A DNA stretch of 64,000 nt from Sphingobacterium sp. ML3W (GTDB lineage Bacteria > Bacteroidota > Bacteroidia > Sphingobacteriales > Sphingobacteriaceae), in the NCBI RefSeq assembly GCF_029542085.1, contig NZ_CP107036.1:5146001-5210000 (forward strand), in the 5' to 3' direction. The notes below the pieces were generated by a model. The model worked only from the letters and a program-made list of their open reading frames with translations. It searched no databases and was not told the origin of the DNA. Within the stretch, counting starts at the first letter, position 1. Every line of letters starts with the position of its first letter. Shown in pieces: positions 1-8,910 of the stretch. The translations under genes were made by a program, and so were the position numbers.

Positions 1-2836
1 TTTCTTCTGTTGTAATGAGGCTTTGTGCAATGGATTTCTTGCGGTTCTGTAGCGCCAATATTTTCTCCTCTACGGTGTCCTTACTGATAAATTTATAGAT
101 AAATACATTCCGTGTCTGTCCAATACGATGTGAACGGTCAACGGCTTGTTGTTCTACCGCAGGATTCCACCATGGATCTAGTATAAAGACATAATCCGCT
201 TCAATCAGGTTGAGCCCTACACCACCAGCTTTGATCGATATTAAGAACAATTTGGTGTTATTGTTTTTGCGGAATTGACTCACCGCTTCATCGCGGTTTT
301 TGGTGCCTCCATCCAGGTAGGCATAGTTTGTCCCTTTCTTATCAAAATATTGCCTGAAGATATTGAGCTGTTTGACAAACTGGGAGAAAATAAGAACCTT
401 ATTTCCTCGTTGCATCACCATTTCAAGGGTCTCAATGACGGCGTCAAATTTTCCCGAATCACCCAAAAAGTCCTCGTCGACCATTCTAGGGTGATTGGCG
501 AGCTGGCGAAGTTTGGTCAGTCCCTGTAATAGTGCAATCTGCGTTGATTTTGGTTTGTTGTCTAATTGTCCATCAAGAATGGCATTGCGATACTCAGATT
601 TGACCTTCTCATAAAGTTCCGATTGTTTATCGGTCATTTCACAATAGAGCACTTGTTCTGTTTTGGGCGGCAGTTCCTTTGCGACCTGATCTTTTGTACG
701 TCTTAGAATGAAAGGTTTGACAATCGCCTGAAGGCGTTGCGCTTTTTCTTCATCCTTTTTCTTTTCAATGGGCTGTACAAACTCTTTTTGAAAGTAGGTG
801 TAACTTCCCAATAAACCGGGATTGGTAAAGTGCATTTGTGCCCAAAGATCAGAAACAGAGTTTTCTACGGGTGTTCCGCTTAAAGCCAGTTTATTTTTGC
901 TCTTCAGACTTTTTATGGCCTTAAAGGATTTTGATGTCGGATTTTTAATATTCTGGCTTTCATCCAAGATGATATAATTAAAATAGAAGCTATTCAATAT
1001 ATCTTCATCAATACGTGCAATGCCGTAGGTGGTGATAATTAGATCGTATTTGGAGAACAGTGAGGCATCTTTGATGCGATTGTTTCCCGTGTGCAGATGG
1101 ATTTTGAGCTGGGGAGCAAATTGATGTGCTTCTTTCTGCCAGTTGTAAACAAGTGAGGTCGGCAATACCAGGAGTGATGTATGTATTTCCTGCTGATCGA
1201 CAATCTGTTCTTTTTGTTGTTGCAATAAGGCTAAGGTTTGTATGGTTTTACCCAATCCCATGTCATCTGCGAGACAGCCCCCAAATTTATATTGTTTCAG
1301 AAAGTTGAACCAGTTATATCCTGCTTTCTGATAAGGCCGGAGATTACCTTTGAAGTGCTTTGGCTCCGGAATATCTTCAATTTCTTCGAATGTAGCAAGA
1401 TTTTGCAATTTACGATTGAAAACCAATTTGGTGTGTTCGCTGATCTCAAAGAGAAGGCCGATATGAACTTTGTTTAATTTAAGCTCATGTCTGTCGGCAG
1501 AAAACTGAAAGAGGTGATTGTATTGTGCAAACCATTCTTCGGGGATCATGGCGATTTCACCATTTGGCAGGGTAAATTCTTTGATATTGTTTAGAATATG
1601 ATTTCTTAACTGAATAAAAGGAATTTCGTAGGGGCCGAATTTAGCGATAGCGCTGATATCGAACCAGTCATTATCCTCATCAATAGCGATGTCCAATGAG
1701 GTATGTCCGATGAAAAAGCGTTTTTGTTCACTGTTTTGTATAATTTGAAATCCCAGGGTCTTTATTTGTTCCTGATGATTATTTATCCAATCAAATATTG
1801 AAATGCGTTTTCCGGATTGAATAGATGGCGCTAGTAATCCAAGTTGGCGATCCAGATCCTCAAGGCCCAGGGCTTTAAGATTCTCCTGCTGTTGTTCCTC
1901 CCATTGTAAAGATCGTTTGACCCGATGGAAGATATACTGGTCCTTCTCCTCATTATACTCCATTCGGACGGTCACTTTATTTTCCGCCCCTGCGGTGAAT
2001 GTGTGGGGACCATATTTGAATTGCAGCTGTAATTGCGAAGCTCCATCTTCAACGTAGATCAAATGAAGTAAAGGGATTGCTTGGTGTTGATGTGTCTGTA
2101 TTTCAAAACCCTCGGCATAAACATGGTAGCGTTCGATCAATCCACAGACAAAAGTTTCAAAATATTTTTTTTCGGTACTTCTTCCAACAGAAATGTATCG
2201 TTTATTGAGAAAGGGACTCAATTTTTTTCCTTCCAGGGCCTGATCAAAATAGTATAGTGTATTGTTTAAAATTAGCCATGCCTGTGCATTGGTTAATACA
2301 ATGGCATTTTTAAACATAAACTCCAAGCGCTGGTTTTCGTACTTTATAGTTGGGAAGTAACGTGTTTCTTCTTCGGTTCGGCGAAAGTGAAATAAGATAG
2401 AGGCCGCTGATGTTGCGCGTTTAATTTCCTGATCTGCTGGATAACCATCTTTACTCATCATGAAAAGAGGTTTATCTCCGATAGACTCAAAGAATTGAAT
2501 CATCTTTTCATCAATCTTTGGGCGTAACAGGTCATAGAGTTTTTTGTCAAAAACTTTAGAGAAAAAGTCTACAGGTCTAATTGCTTTTTTATAGTACTTT
2601 TTGATGAGGTTGGTCTGTTCGATATCGTCGAGCAGTCGAATGAGCTTGTAGTCTACCTCATCCAATTCTGCAGCATAGGCATCTACAGTATTGCTAAATA
2701 TACGTTGATATCGTAATGAGTAAGTCCCATTGGGATTGAGTTTGACCATGTGTGGCTCAATGAGATAGCCAAGATAGGGATGCTCACAGATAGAATAAAC
2801 GATTTTATATACTGGAAATGACTTTGACTGTTGCAT
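1..2836 (-). CDS. SNF2-family DEAD/DEAH-box helicase, 3' end cut by window edge
   Basis: Superfamily 2 ATPase of the Swi2/Snf2 type, a DNA translocase likely to remodel protein-DNA or nucleic-acid complexes. The reading frame runs leftward from the ATG at 2834-2836 to base 1 without a stop, about 945 residues. The first ~500 residues have no motif I recognise. The helicase core then follows in order: Walker A GLGKT at residues 527-531, motif II DESQ at 625-628, LSGTPVEN (motif III), and near the window edge the C-lobe with KAGGVGLNL and the SHRIGQ arginine-finger motif. Only the extreme C-terminus is missing. No SWIM zinc finger is visible in the part present. No Bacteroidota promoter was found in the 184 bp upstream. 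Family assignment is secure; the cellular target is unknown. Confidence 0.93.
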   Translation of the reverse strand, partial: MQQSKSFPVYKIVYSICEHPYLGYLIEPHMVKLNPNGTYSLRYQRIFSNTVDAYAAELDEVDYKLIRLLDDIEQTNLIKKYYKKAIRPVDFFSKVFDKKLYDLLRPKIDEKMIQFFESIGDKPLFMMSKDGYPADQEIKRATSAASILFHFRRTEEETRYFPTIKYENQRLEFMFKNAIVLTNAQAWLILNNTLYYFDQALEGKKLSPFLNKRYISVGRSTEKKYFETFVCGLIERYHVYAEGFEIQTHQHQAIPLLHLIYVEDGASQLQLQFKYGPHTFTAGAENKVTVRMEYNEEKDQYIFHRVKRSLQWEEQQQENLKALGLEDLDRQLGLLAPSIQSGKRISIFDWINNHQEQIKTLGFQIIQNSEQKRFFIGHTSLDIAIDEDNDWFDISAIAKFGPYEIPFIQLRNHILNNIKEFTLPNGEIAMIPEEWFAQYNHLFQFSADRHELKLNKVHIGLLFEISEHTKLVFNRKLQNLATFEEIEDIPEPKHFKGNLRPYQKAGYNWFNFLKQYKFGGCLADDMGLGKTIQTLALLQQQKEQIVDQQEIHTSLLVLPTSLVYNWQKEAHQFAPQLKIHLHTGNNRIKDASLFSKYDLIITTYGIARIDEDILNSFYFNYIILDESQNIKNPTSKSFKAIKSLKSKNKLALSGTPVENSVSDLWAQMHFTNPGLLGSYTYFQKEFVQPIEKKKDEEKAQRLQAIVKPFILRRTKDQVAKELPPKTEQVLYCEMTDKQSELYEKVKSEYRNAILDGQLDNKPKSTQIALLQGLTKLRQLANHPRMVDEDFLGDSGKFDAVIETLEMVMQRGNKVLIFSQFVKQLNIFRQYFDKKGTNYAYLDGGTKNRDEAVSQFRKNNNTKLFLISIKAGGVGLNLIEADYVFILDPWWNPAVEQQAVDRSHRIGQTRNVFIYKFISKDTVEEKILALQNRKKSIAQSLITTEE

Positions 2837-3020
2837 TAAAAATAGCGGACCTTGTAAATAAAGGTATCTAATATACAATAAAATATACCATTAATCACAA
2901 TTTGCCGGACGAAAATTAAAAAAATATAGCTAGCTGAAGTTGTGTATAAAAGTTCAGGTAAATATAGAGAGCCTATTTATACACTTGAACGTATCAATGG
3001 GCAATATCTCTATCTAATGA

Positions 3021-3800
3021 TTAAAAAATGCCTTCAAAAACAAATTGTGCTGGGCCTTTGAGGAAGACATCTGTAAAATTGTGTCCGTCTTTATGAAAGG
3101 AGACATAGAGTTGGCCGCCCAATACGCGAATTGGAATATTGATATCGCCTTGAAGATCTGCTTGTAGCGCCACAGCCATCGCTGCTGCAGTAGCACCTGT
3201 GCCACAGGCATAAGTTTCGTCTTCTACACCACGCTCAAATGTGCGGAGGAAATAACCATCTTCTTCTTTTTCTATAAAATTGACGTTGATACCTTCTTTG
3301 GCATAGGTCGCATTGTTGCGGATCGAAAAGCCGTCCTGGAAAACATTTTTCTCTTTCAGGTTTGTAACGAAGGAAACATAATGGGGGGAGCCGGTCTGCA
3401 AGATGTAAGCATCGTCGTCGCGACCAAATTCGCTGACATCAATCATTTGTAGATTGACGAGCTCGGGTGATAAGGAAGCATGATGTATACCGTCTACTGC
3501 CAAAAAGGCAGTTTTGTCAGTGATAATCCCTAAGTCATGTGCAAATGCCACGATACAACGTCCGCCATTGCCACACATGCTGCCCTCGCGTCCATCTGCA
3601 TTGTAATAGATCATCTCAAAGTCGTAATTTTCTTTGTTTTGGAGCAGCATAAGCCCATCTGCACCAATACCAAATCTGCGGTCACAAAGGCTTTTGACCA
3701 GTGCTTCATCTGCACGGTTAAATGAATTGTTGCGATTGTCCACTAAAATGAAATCATTTCCCGCTCCTTGATATTTTGAAAATCTTACTTTCGATGCCAT
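3021..3800 (-). CDS. dapF: Diaminopimelate epimerase
   Basis: Converts LL-diaminopimelate to meso-diaminopimelate, the cytosolic step that feeds both lysine synthesis and peptidoglycan cross-linking. The 259-residue product has the family hallmarks: KYQGAGNDF at the N-terminus, the first catalytic cysteine in SMCGNGGRC (C76) and the second in YACGTGATA (C199), the acid/base pair that makes the enzyme cofactor-independent. I start it at the ATG at 3798-3800; an upstream in-frame TTG at 3821 would add seven residues that are not part of the family and would overlap a candidate -7 box. It stands alone, divergent from the HtrA protease gene, so it is probably its own transcription unit. Confidence 0.96.
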   Translation of the reverse strand: MASKVRFSKYQGAGNDFILVDNRNNSFNRADEALVKSLCDRRFGIGADGLMLLQNKENYDFEMIYYNADGREGSMCGNGGRCIVAFAHDLGIITDKTAFLAVDGIHHASLSPELVNLQMIDVSEFGRDDDAYILQTGSPHYVSFVTNLKEKNVFQDGFSIRNNATYAKEGINVNFIEKEEDGYFLRTFERGVEDETYACGTGATAAAMAVALQADLQGDINIPIRVLGGQLYVSFHKDGHNFTDVFLKGPAQFVFEGIF

Positions 3801-3818
3801 TATGTTGATTTGTAGTAA

Positions 3819-3826
3819 CAAAAATA
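3819..3826 (-). promoter_or_regulatory. Candidate -7 box for dapF
   Basis: On the minus strand the sequence reads TATTTTTG, matching the Bacteroidota -7 consensus TAnnTTTG, 19 nt ahead of the dapF ATG. No TTG at the expected -33 distance is visible, so this is a one-box match and only suggestive. Confidence 0.3.
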
Positions 3827-3941
3827 CGTTTTTTTGTTACAAAAATCCGGCAGAAAGTTAAGATTTGTTAAAATTATTGCATTTGTCTAGCAATTAACAT
3901 TTTTTAACGTGTCGGATTTTCCGAAGGCCTTGAAATGGTAT

Positions 3942-3949
3942 TACATTTG
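3942..3949 (+). promoter_or_regulatory. Candidate -7 box for the HtrA protease gene
   Basis: TACATTTG matches TAnnTTTG about 80 nt ahead of the protease start. At the -33 distance the sequence is TTTC rather than TTTG, so the match is partial. Confidence 0.35.
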
Positions 3950-4030
3950 AACATATCCGAATAAAATCGGTAATTTTAAGAGCAAAAATTATCAGCTTAT
4001 ATTAAGACAATTTAAAATATAGATAAGTTT

Positions 4031-5587
4031 ATGAATAAGGTCGGTTTAACGCTATTAACAGCTGTTTTCGGTGGAGCAGTAGCATTAGGTGGTTACAAGC
4101 TTATTGAGAATAAGAAATTAGATGGCATGTCTTTCGAAGAGAAACAGAAAGTTTATTTTGCCAATAATCCTACAGGTGTGATGTCTTCCACAGGTAATCC
4201 TGATTTTACACAAGCTTCTGCTGCGGTAGCTCCAGGTGTGGTACATATTAAGACAACATATAGTAGAAAGGGTTCCCAACAATCGCAGGGATCTCCTTTT
4301 GATATGTTTGAAGAATTTTTCGGTATGCCGCAGGGTGGTGGACGCCGTCAGATGCAGGCACAACCAGTTCAGGCATCGGGATCAGGTGTTATTATTTCGG
4401 ATGACGGTTACATCGTTACCAATAACCACGTGGTGGAGGATGCGGATAAGATCGAGGTGGTACTGACAGACAAACGTACATTTGAAGCAAAATTGATCGG
4501 ACGTGATCCCAATACGGATATTGCATTATTGAAAGTTGCAGGCAAAGGTCTTCCGGTTGTAAAAATGGGTAATTCGGATAATGTCAATGTTGGTGAATGG
4601 GTATTGGCGTTTGGTTACCCCCTTGGTTTACAGTCTACAGTGACGGCGGGTATTGTCAGTGCAACAGGTCGCGATATTGGTATCTTAAGAGAGGGGCAAC
4701 AGCAACGCGGTAATCCTTTTGGAGGTGGTGCGGAGCAACCACTTGCGAGCTCGGCTATCGAATCTTTTATACAGACAGATGCCGTTATCAACAAAGGGAA
4801 CAGTGGAGGAGCGTTAACAAATGCTTCGGGCGAATTAATAGGTATCAACTCAGCGATTGCGTCACCAACTGGAGTGTATGCCGGTTACGGATTTGCGATT
4901 CCGGTTAATTTGGTGAAAAAAATTGCGGATGATTTTGTTGAATTTGGTAATGTAAAACGTGGTTATATTGGTGTTAGTTATGTGCCTATAACCTCAGAAT
5001 TGGCCAAAGAAAAAGGTATTACAGAGATTAATGGTTTATATGTGGAGGATGCGGTCACTGGTGGAGCCGCTGAAGCTGCAGGTATTAAAAAAGGGGACAT
5101 CTTAACGAAGGTCAATGGTAAGGTGATTACGGGTTCCCCTGTACTAAGTGAAACTATCGGTCGCTTACGTCCGGGTGATAAAGTGAATATTACCTACAAG
5201 CGTGAGGGTAAGGAAAAACAAGTTTCCTTGACATTGAAAGGTGAAGAATCGCTTAAATCAGCTTCTGGTGCGAGTGGAAAAGCTTCGAAAAGCGCAACTG
5301 AAATCTACAACAAATTAGGAGCAAGCTTTATTCCTGCCTCTGCAGCGAAGAAAAAAGAATTGGGTGTAAACTCCGGTGTTGTGGTGACACAAGTAAACCG
5401 CGGTGGTATATTTGATTACTTCGGTGTCGAAAGAGGTTTAGTAATTACAGAAATTAATGGAAAAGCTGTCAATAGTGTTGATGATGTAGAATCTGCATTG
5501 GGTGCCACTCAGCGTAATATTGTACGCTTAAAAGGTGTGTCTCCGCAAGGTGGTGCAGTTCAACTCAGCTTCCCAGTAGAATATTAA
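4031..5587 (+). CDS. HtrA/DegP-type periplasmic serine protease (Do family)
   Basis: Envelope quality-control protease/chaperone that degrades or holds misfolded exported proteins. The 518-residue product has an N-terminal hydrophobic segment (about residues 4-22: uncleaved anchor or signal peptide), then a trypsin-like domain with a complete catalytic triad: H133 (TNNHVVED), D163 (NTDIALL) and S258 (GNSGGAL). Two PDZ domains follow, roughly 305-405 and 425-515. This triad-PDZ-PDZ layout is the DegP/DegQ type rather than DegS. A Gly/Gln-rich insert around residues 80-115 sits where the LA regulatory loop lies in DegP. It is a single-gene unit bounded by an intrinsic terminator just downstream. 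Exact naming as degP or degQ cannot be decided from sequence alone. Confidence 0.95.
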   Translation: MNKVGLTLLTAVFGGAVALGGYKLIENKKLDGMSFEEKQKVYFANNPTGVMSSTGNPDFTQASAAVAPGVVHIKTTYSRKGSQQSQGSPFDMFEEFFGMPQGGGRRQMQAQPVQASGSGVIISDDGYIVTNNHVVEDADKIEVVLTDKRTFEAKLIGRDPNTDIALLKVAGKGLPVVKMGNSDNVNVGEWVLAFGYPLGLQSTVTAGIVSATGRDIGILREGQQQRGNPFGGGAEQPLASSAIESFIQTDAVINKGNSGGALTNASGELIGINSAIASPTGVYAGYGFAIPVNLVKKIADDFVEFGNVKRGYIGVSYVPITSELAKEKGITEINGLYVEDAVTGGAAEAAGIKKGDILTKVNGKVITGSPVLSETIGRLRPGDKVNITYKREGKEKQVSLTLKGEESLKSASGASGKASKSATEIYNKLGASFIPASAAKKKELGVNSGVVVTQVNRGGIFDYFGVERGLVITEINGKAVNSVDDVESALGATQRNIVRLKGVSPQGGAVQLSFPVEY

Positions 5588-5622
5588 AAATTGAATTAAG
5601 AATTGGTTGATTAATATAGTTT

Positions 5623-5658
5623 AGGTGGTTCTAACCGTAAGGTTAGGCCACCTTTTTT
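5623..5658 (+). terminator. Intrinsic terminator after the HtrA gene
   Basis: Hairpin with outer arms AGGTGG/CCACCT and inner arms CTAACC/GGTTAG around a GTAA loop (a TT versus G bulge between them), followed by six T residues. It lies 35 nt after the protease stop. Confidence 0.88.
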
Positions 5659-6148
5659 ATTAGAGGGTATCGTTTGTCTTAGGGCCCAGCAAGATCTTTA
5701 AATATTTGATGCATTTGTCACGGGAAAATACTGCCCACAAGGATATGGTCACGGAGATTTTGGTACATGATATCATCGCCTATTGTGCGCACTGTCATAA
5801 ACCTTTGTGTGAATGCTTGAATGCATGAAAATTTAATTGAAAATACCAGGATCTTGGGAATCGTCCGGATGCTCCGATTGTAACCGGAAAGTACGATTTC
5901 ATCAGGGTTGTTTCTTTAATAGTTTAAGTTTAGTTATTTTGTGCAATAATGTTGAGAGAAACTGGTCCCGCTTGGAAAAATGAGCTGGAACATGTTTATG
6001 ATTTATAGTTACATATGTATGCTCATGGAAGTTTAAAGGGCTTTTCGGCGGGCAATTAAAATGCGATCTGTCCGAACGTTGATAGCAATGGAGATATTCC
6101 TTATCTATTGCTCTTTATGGTTACATAGCTTTTAAAAAAAGTATTTCG
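5659..6148. other. Intergenic region, 490 bp, no assigned gene
   Basis: Lies between the HtrA terminator and the phosphatase gene. Apart from one 39-codon cysteine-rich reading frame (5709-5828, listed separately) I see no gene, RNA or clear promoter. Composition is like its surroundings. Confidence 0.6.
5709..5828 (+). CDS. Possible cysteine-rich microprotein or gene relic
   Basis: A 39-codon frame from ATG at 5709 to TGA at 5826-5828. Its second half carries C-x2-C-x4-C-x-C with interleaved histidines (CAHCHKPLCEC), a spacing seen in small zinc-binding modules. There is no recognised family and no visible ribosome-binding site or promoter. It may equally be the tail of a decayed gene; in-frame sequence upstream is open back to a stop at 5661. 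Reported because the cysteine spacing is unusual for random sequence of this composition. Confidence 0.2.
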   Translation: MHLSRENTAHKDMVTEILVHDIIAYCAHCHKPLCECLNA

Positions 6149-6592
6149 ATGAAAATTTTAATGGTCTGTTTGGGAAATATCTGTCGTTCGCCATTGGCAC
6201 ATGGGATATTGAAGCAAAAAGTAAAAGATAAACAATTAAACTGGGTTGTAGAATCTGCAGGCACAGGTGACTGGCATATTGGTGAGGCGCCCGACCGAAG
6301 GGCAATTGCGATTGCAAAGAAATATGGGGTCGATATCTCCGGACAACGGGCAAGACACTTCCATCCTGCATTTTTTAATGAATATGATCTTATTTTTGTC
6401 ATGGACCGTCAGAATTTTGCGGATGTCTGTGCACAGGCGGAAAACAAAGATGATTTGGAGAAGGTACAATTGTTTTTAGATGATGATATCGTTCCTGATC
6501 CGTATTTTGATGACAATTTGTTTGACCCCGTTTTTCAGATGATTGACAAGCGTTGTACGGAGGTGATCGCAAAGGTATCCCTATCCTCGTAA
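6149..6592 (+). CDS. Low-molecular-weight protein-tyrosine phosphatase
   Basis: Hydrolyses phosphotyrosine via a phosphocysteine intermediate. The 147-residue length is normal for the family. The P-loop C-x5-R-S lies at the N-terminus (C7-LGNIC-R13-S14) and the general acid in DPYF at D117. In many bacteria such enzymes pair with a tyrosine kinase for exopolysaccharide export, but no such gene is adjacent here, so the substrate is unknown. The stop codon is immediately followed by an ATG opening a 34-codon frame. Confidence 0.94.
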   Translation: MKILMVCLGNICRSPLAHGILKQKVKDKQLNWVVESAGTGDWHIGEAPDRRAIAIAKKYGVDISGQRARHFHPAFFNEYDLIFVMDRQNFADVCAQAENKDDLEKVQLFLDDDIVPDPYFDDNLFDPVFQMIDKRCTEVIAKVSLSS

Positions 6593-6697
6593 ATGACATT
6601 GATATTATCTGAATATCGTGAATTAATTCCTAATTTTCGATGGTCAAAAATTCCAAAGGAGAGGAAGGCTTTGGAGATCTCGGTGAATAATGTTTAA
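6593..6697 (+). CDS. Possible 34-residue small frame abutting the phosphatase stop
   Basis: The ATG at 6593 touches the TAA of the phosphatase gene (TAA-ATG), an arrangement that can give translational coupling. It encodes 34 residues (MTLILSEYREL...) with no recognisable motif and a lysine/arginine-rich middle. It could be chance. Nothing else is seen between the phosphatase and the next gene at 6758. Confidence 0.18.
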   Translation: MTLILSEYRELIPNFRWSKIPKERKALEISVNNV

Positions 6698-6757
6698 AAA
6701 AAGGATAATAAGATAAGCAACACAGGTGAACTTGTCTTTTTTGTTTAAAGAAAAAAA

Positions 6758-7105
6758 ATGAAAGCAGCAGAAGTAAACAAGAAGTGGAGCACCTTGCAGG
6801 GTGAAATAGCTTCTTTATTTGATATGGAAAAACCTGACATCAAGGTGTGTTTATTCCTTATTGGTGTGCAGGAATTGGGGAAAGGTCCACAGACTTTCTC
6901 AAAGCGACAAAAAGAGGAGTTGATGCATATCGCAACATGTCGTTTGTTCAGTGCAATGGGATTCTATACCCTAAAGGGGCTGGATGAAGAAGGATGGCCG
7001 CACTGGGAACTAATAAAACCCATTCCTAACTACACCTTATTGGAGCAGGAACTTATTATGAAGTCCTTGATTATTGATTATTTTGAAGAGTTAAACGTCA
7101 TCTAA
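6758..7105 (+). CDS. Conserved-looking hypothetical protein, 115 aa
   Basis: I do not recognise a named family. The product is soluble (no signal peptide or membrane segment), with two probable helical regions (about 1-25 and 45-65) and a Trp/Pro-containing loop near 85-100. The start codon follows an A-rich stretch. The stop lies 3 nt before the start of the cyclophilin gene, so the two are almost certainly co-transcribed, and this gene may have been inherited with the isomerase as a unit. Coding-like codon use and tight spacing support a real gene. Confidence 0.75.
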   Translation: MKAAEVNKKWSTLQGEIASLFDMEKPDIKVCLFLIGVQELGKGPQTFSKRQKEELMHIATCRLFSAMGFYTLKGLDEEGWPHWELIKPIPNYTLLEQELIMKSLIIDYFEELNVI

Positions 7106-7108
7106 AGT

Positions 7109-7867
7109 ATGAGATTTTTAAAAGTTTGTTTAGTAACAGTATTTTGTTTTTTGCAGATAATGGCATTTGCAGCTAAACCGGAGTATAAATATGTTCAGAT
7201 TGTTACCGACAAGGGAACCTGTATATTACGCTTGTATAATGCAACAGCAAAATATCGGGATAACTTTGTGAAATTAGCAAAAAGCAAATATTATGATGCT
7301 ACCCTGTTCCATCGGGTTATTCAGAATTTTATGATACAGGGTGGTGACCCAGATTCAAGAAACGCGGTTGGTGGAGCTCAGCTAGGCAATGGAGGTCCCG
7401 GTTATACCATTCCTTCGGAAATCCAGGATGGACTATTCCACAAGAAGGGGACAATAGGTGCCGCCCGGGACAATAATCCTGCGAAAGCATCTTCTGGCTC
7501 TCAATTCTACCTTGTTCAGGGCAAAGTATTCACCCCCGAAGATCTCAGCCGCTTAGAACAGACACGGATGAACGGCAAGAAATTTTCTGAAGCGCAACGT
7601 CAGGCCTATACAACAGTAGGTGGAGCTCCACATCTAGACTGGAACTATACGGTATTTGGTGAATTGGTTCAGGGAATAGAAATTATCGACCAGATTGCGG
7701 CGGTGAAGACCGACAAACATGATCGGCCGGAAGTAGATCAAAAAATGAGCATGCACGTGTTGACCAGGCGTGAAGCACTTAATCTGGAACGTGAGCTGAA
7801 AGGGCTGAAGCCTCAAACAGGTTTCTTTACCAAGATAGGTGATTTATTCTCATCTAAAGATTATTAA
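7109..7867 (+). CDS. Cyclophilin-type peptidyl-prolyl cis-trans isomerase, exported
   Basis: Catalyses cis-trans isomerisation of X-Pro bonds, here probably in the periplasm. Residues 1-22 form a signal peptide ending near AFA. The cyclophilin domain follows with the family signature FHRVIQNFMIQGG (catalytic Arg within FHR) and ASSGSQFYLVQG. A ~40-residue insertion around LEQTRMNGKKFSEAQ and a charged ~45-residue C-terminal tail make it longer (252 aa) than minimal cyclophilins. It follows the 115-aa hypothetical gene by 3 nt. Sequence between its stop and the next gene contains a partial copy of the dispersed CTCAATACT repeat. Confidence 0.95.
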   Translation: MRFLKVCLVTVFCFLQIMAFAAKPEYKYVQIVTDKGTCILRLYNATAKYRDNFVKLAKSKYYDATLFHRVIQNFMIQGGDPDSRNAVGGAQLGNGGPGYTIPSEIQDGLFHKKGTIGAARDNNPAKASSGSQFYLVQGKVFTPEDLSRLEQTRMNGKKFSEAQRQAYTTVGGAPHLDWNYTVFGELVQGIEIIDQIAAVKTDKHDRPEVDQKMSMHVLTRREALNLERELKGLKPQTGFFTKIGDLFSSKDY

Positions 7868-7893
7868 AAGGTGTAAAGTTTCAAATCTAATAT

Positions 7894-7913
7894 CTCAATA
7901 CTCATATCTAAAC
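7894..7913 (+). repeat. Partial copy of the dispersed 32-nt CTCAATACT repeat
   Basis: The first 12 bases (CTCAATACTCAT) are identical to the left inverted repeat of the four-helix-bundle cassette at 54324-54355 read on the opposite strand; similarity then fades. It ends 2 nt ahead of the exonuclease III ATG, the same placement as the full copy ahead of rimM. Confidence 0.5.
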
Positions 7914-7915
7914 AA

Positions 7916-8683
7916 ATGAAAATAGTAACCTATAATGTGAATGGTTTGCGGGCCGCTTTAAAGAAAGATTGGTTAGGCTGGTTGAAAAATGTGAATGCAG
8001 ATATCATATGTCTTCAAGAGATTAAAGCCACTCCTGATCAAATTCCGGAAGTTGCCTTGCTGGAAGAAATGGGTTATGAGCATTACTGGTATCCGGCACA
8101 GAAAAAGGGGTATAGTGGAGTGGCCATCTTCAGCAAAATTACTCCTACACATGTCGAATATGGTTGTGGTCATGAAGACTATGATTTTGAAGGGCGTATC
8201 ATTCGTGCTGATTTTGATAAAGTGTCGGTGATGAGTACTTATTTCCCTTCCGGAACAACAGGAGATGTTCGGCAGGATTTTAAATATCGTTTTTTGGATG
8301 ATTTCCAGTTATATAGCAATAAGTTGTTGATTGAAAAACCTAATTTGGTTGTATGTGGTGACTATAATATCTGTCATCGCGCTATTGATATCCATAATCC
8401 TAAATCGAATGCAAACTCTTCGGGATTTCTGCCGGAAGAACGCGAATGGATGGAAAACTTTATCAACTCGGGATACATTGACTCTTTCCGTCATTTGAAT
8501 TCAGAACCGCATAACTATACTTGGTGGAGCTATCGTGCCGGTGCACGTACCCGAAATCTGGGTTGGCGTATCGATTATAATATGGTGTCAAAACCGTTAG
8601 AGACGCAGATCAGATCTTCACAGATTTTAGCAAATGCGGTTCATTCGGACCATTGTCCGGTTCTGTTAGAACTGGATGTGTAG
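7916..8683 (+). CDS. xth: Exodeoxyribonuclease III / AP endonuclease
   Basis: Cuts DNA 5' to abasic sites and degrades 3' ends in base-excision repair. The 255-residue protein has the exonuclease-endonuclease-phosphatase fold motifs: TYNVNGLRAA at the N-terminus, LQEIKA (metal-binding Glu), the catalytic GDYNICH block, and the C-terminal HSDHCPV with the active-site His. Length is normal. The start codon is preceded within 2 nt by a partial dispersed repeat rather than a Shine-Dalgarno sequence. It is terminated by a strong bidirectional hairpin shared with the convergent Mrp gene. Confidence 0.96.
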   Translation: MKIVTYNVNGLRAALKKDWLGWLKNVNADIICLQEIKATPDQIPEVALLEEMGYEHYWYPAQKKGYSGVAIFSKITPTHVEYGCGHEDYDFEGRIIRADFDKVSVMSTYFPSGTTGDVRQDFKYRFLDDFQLYSNKLLIEKPNLVVCGDYNICHRAIDIHNPKSNANSSGFLPEEREWMENFINSGYIDSFRHLNSEPHNYTWWSYRAGARTRNLGWRIDYNMVSKPLETQIRSSQILANAVHSDHCPVLLELDV

Positions 8684-8789
8684 ATAAGAGTGATCTCGTG
8701 AAAAAATATGCTGTCTAAAAAATAAAAGAGAAACCCCTAAGTATTGGATATTTGAAAATCGGTGGCAGGGGATATGAATGAATTTAAAG

Positions 8790-8831
8790 AAAAACAGGGG
8801 TATCCGAACATTTTTGGATACCCCTGTTTTT
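8790..8831. terminator. Bidirectional intrinsic terminator between xth and mrp
   Basis: A perfect 16-bp stem (8790-8805 with 8816-8831, core CAGGGGTATCC/GGATACCCCTG), 10-nt loop, flanked by A5 on the left and T5 on the right, so it can end transcription from both convergent genes. Confidence 0.92.
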
Positions 8832-8910
8832 ATGGAAATGGTATGTTGATCAATCCATTTAAATGCAGTTCGACTGTTTAGTCGATCCGGTGTCTCAATA
8901 GCTGTTATAT

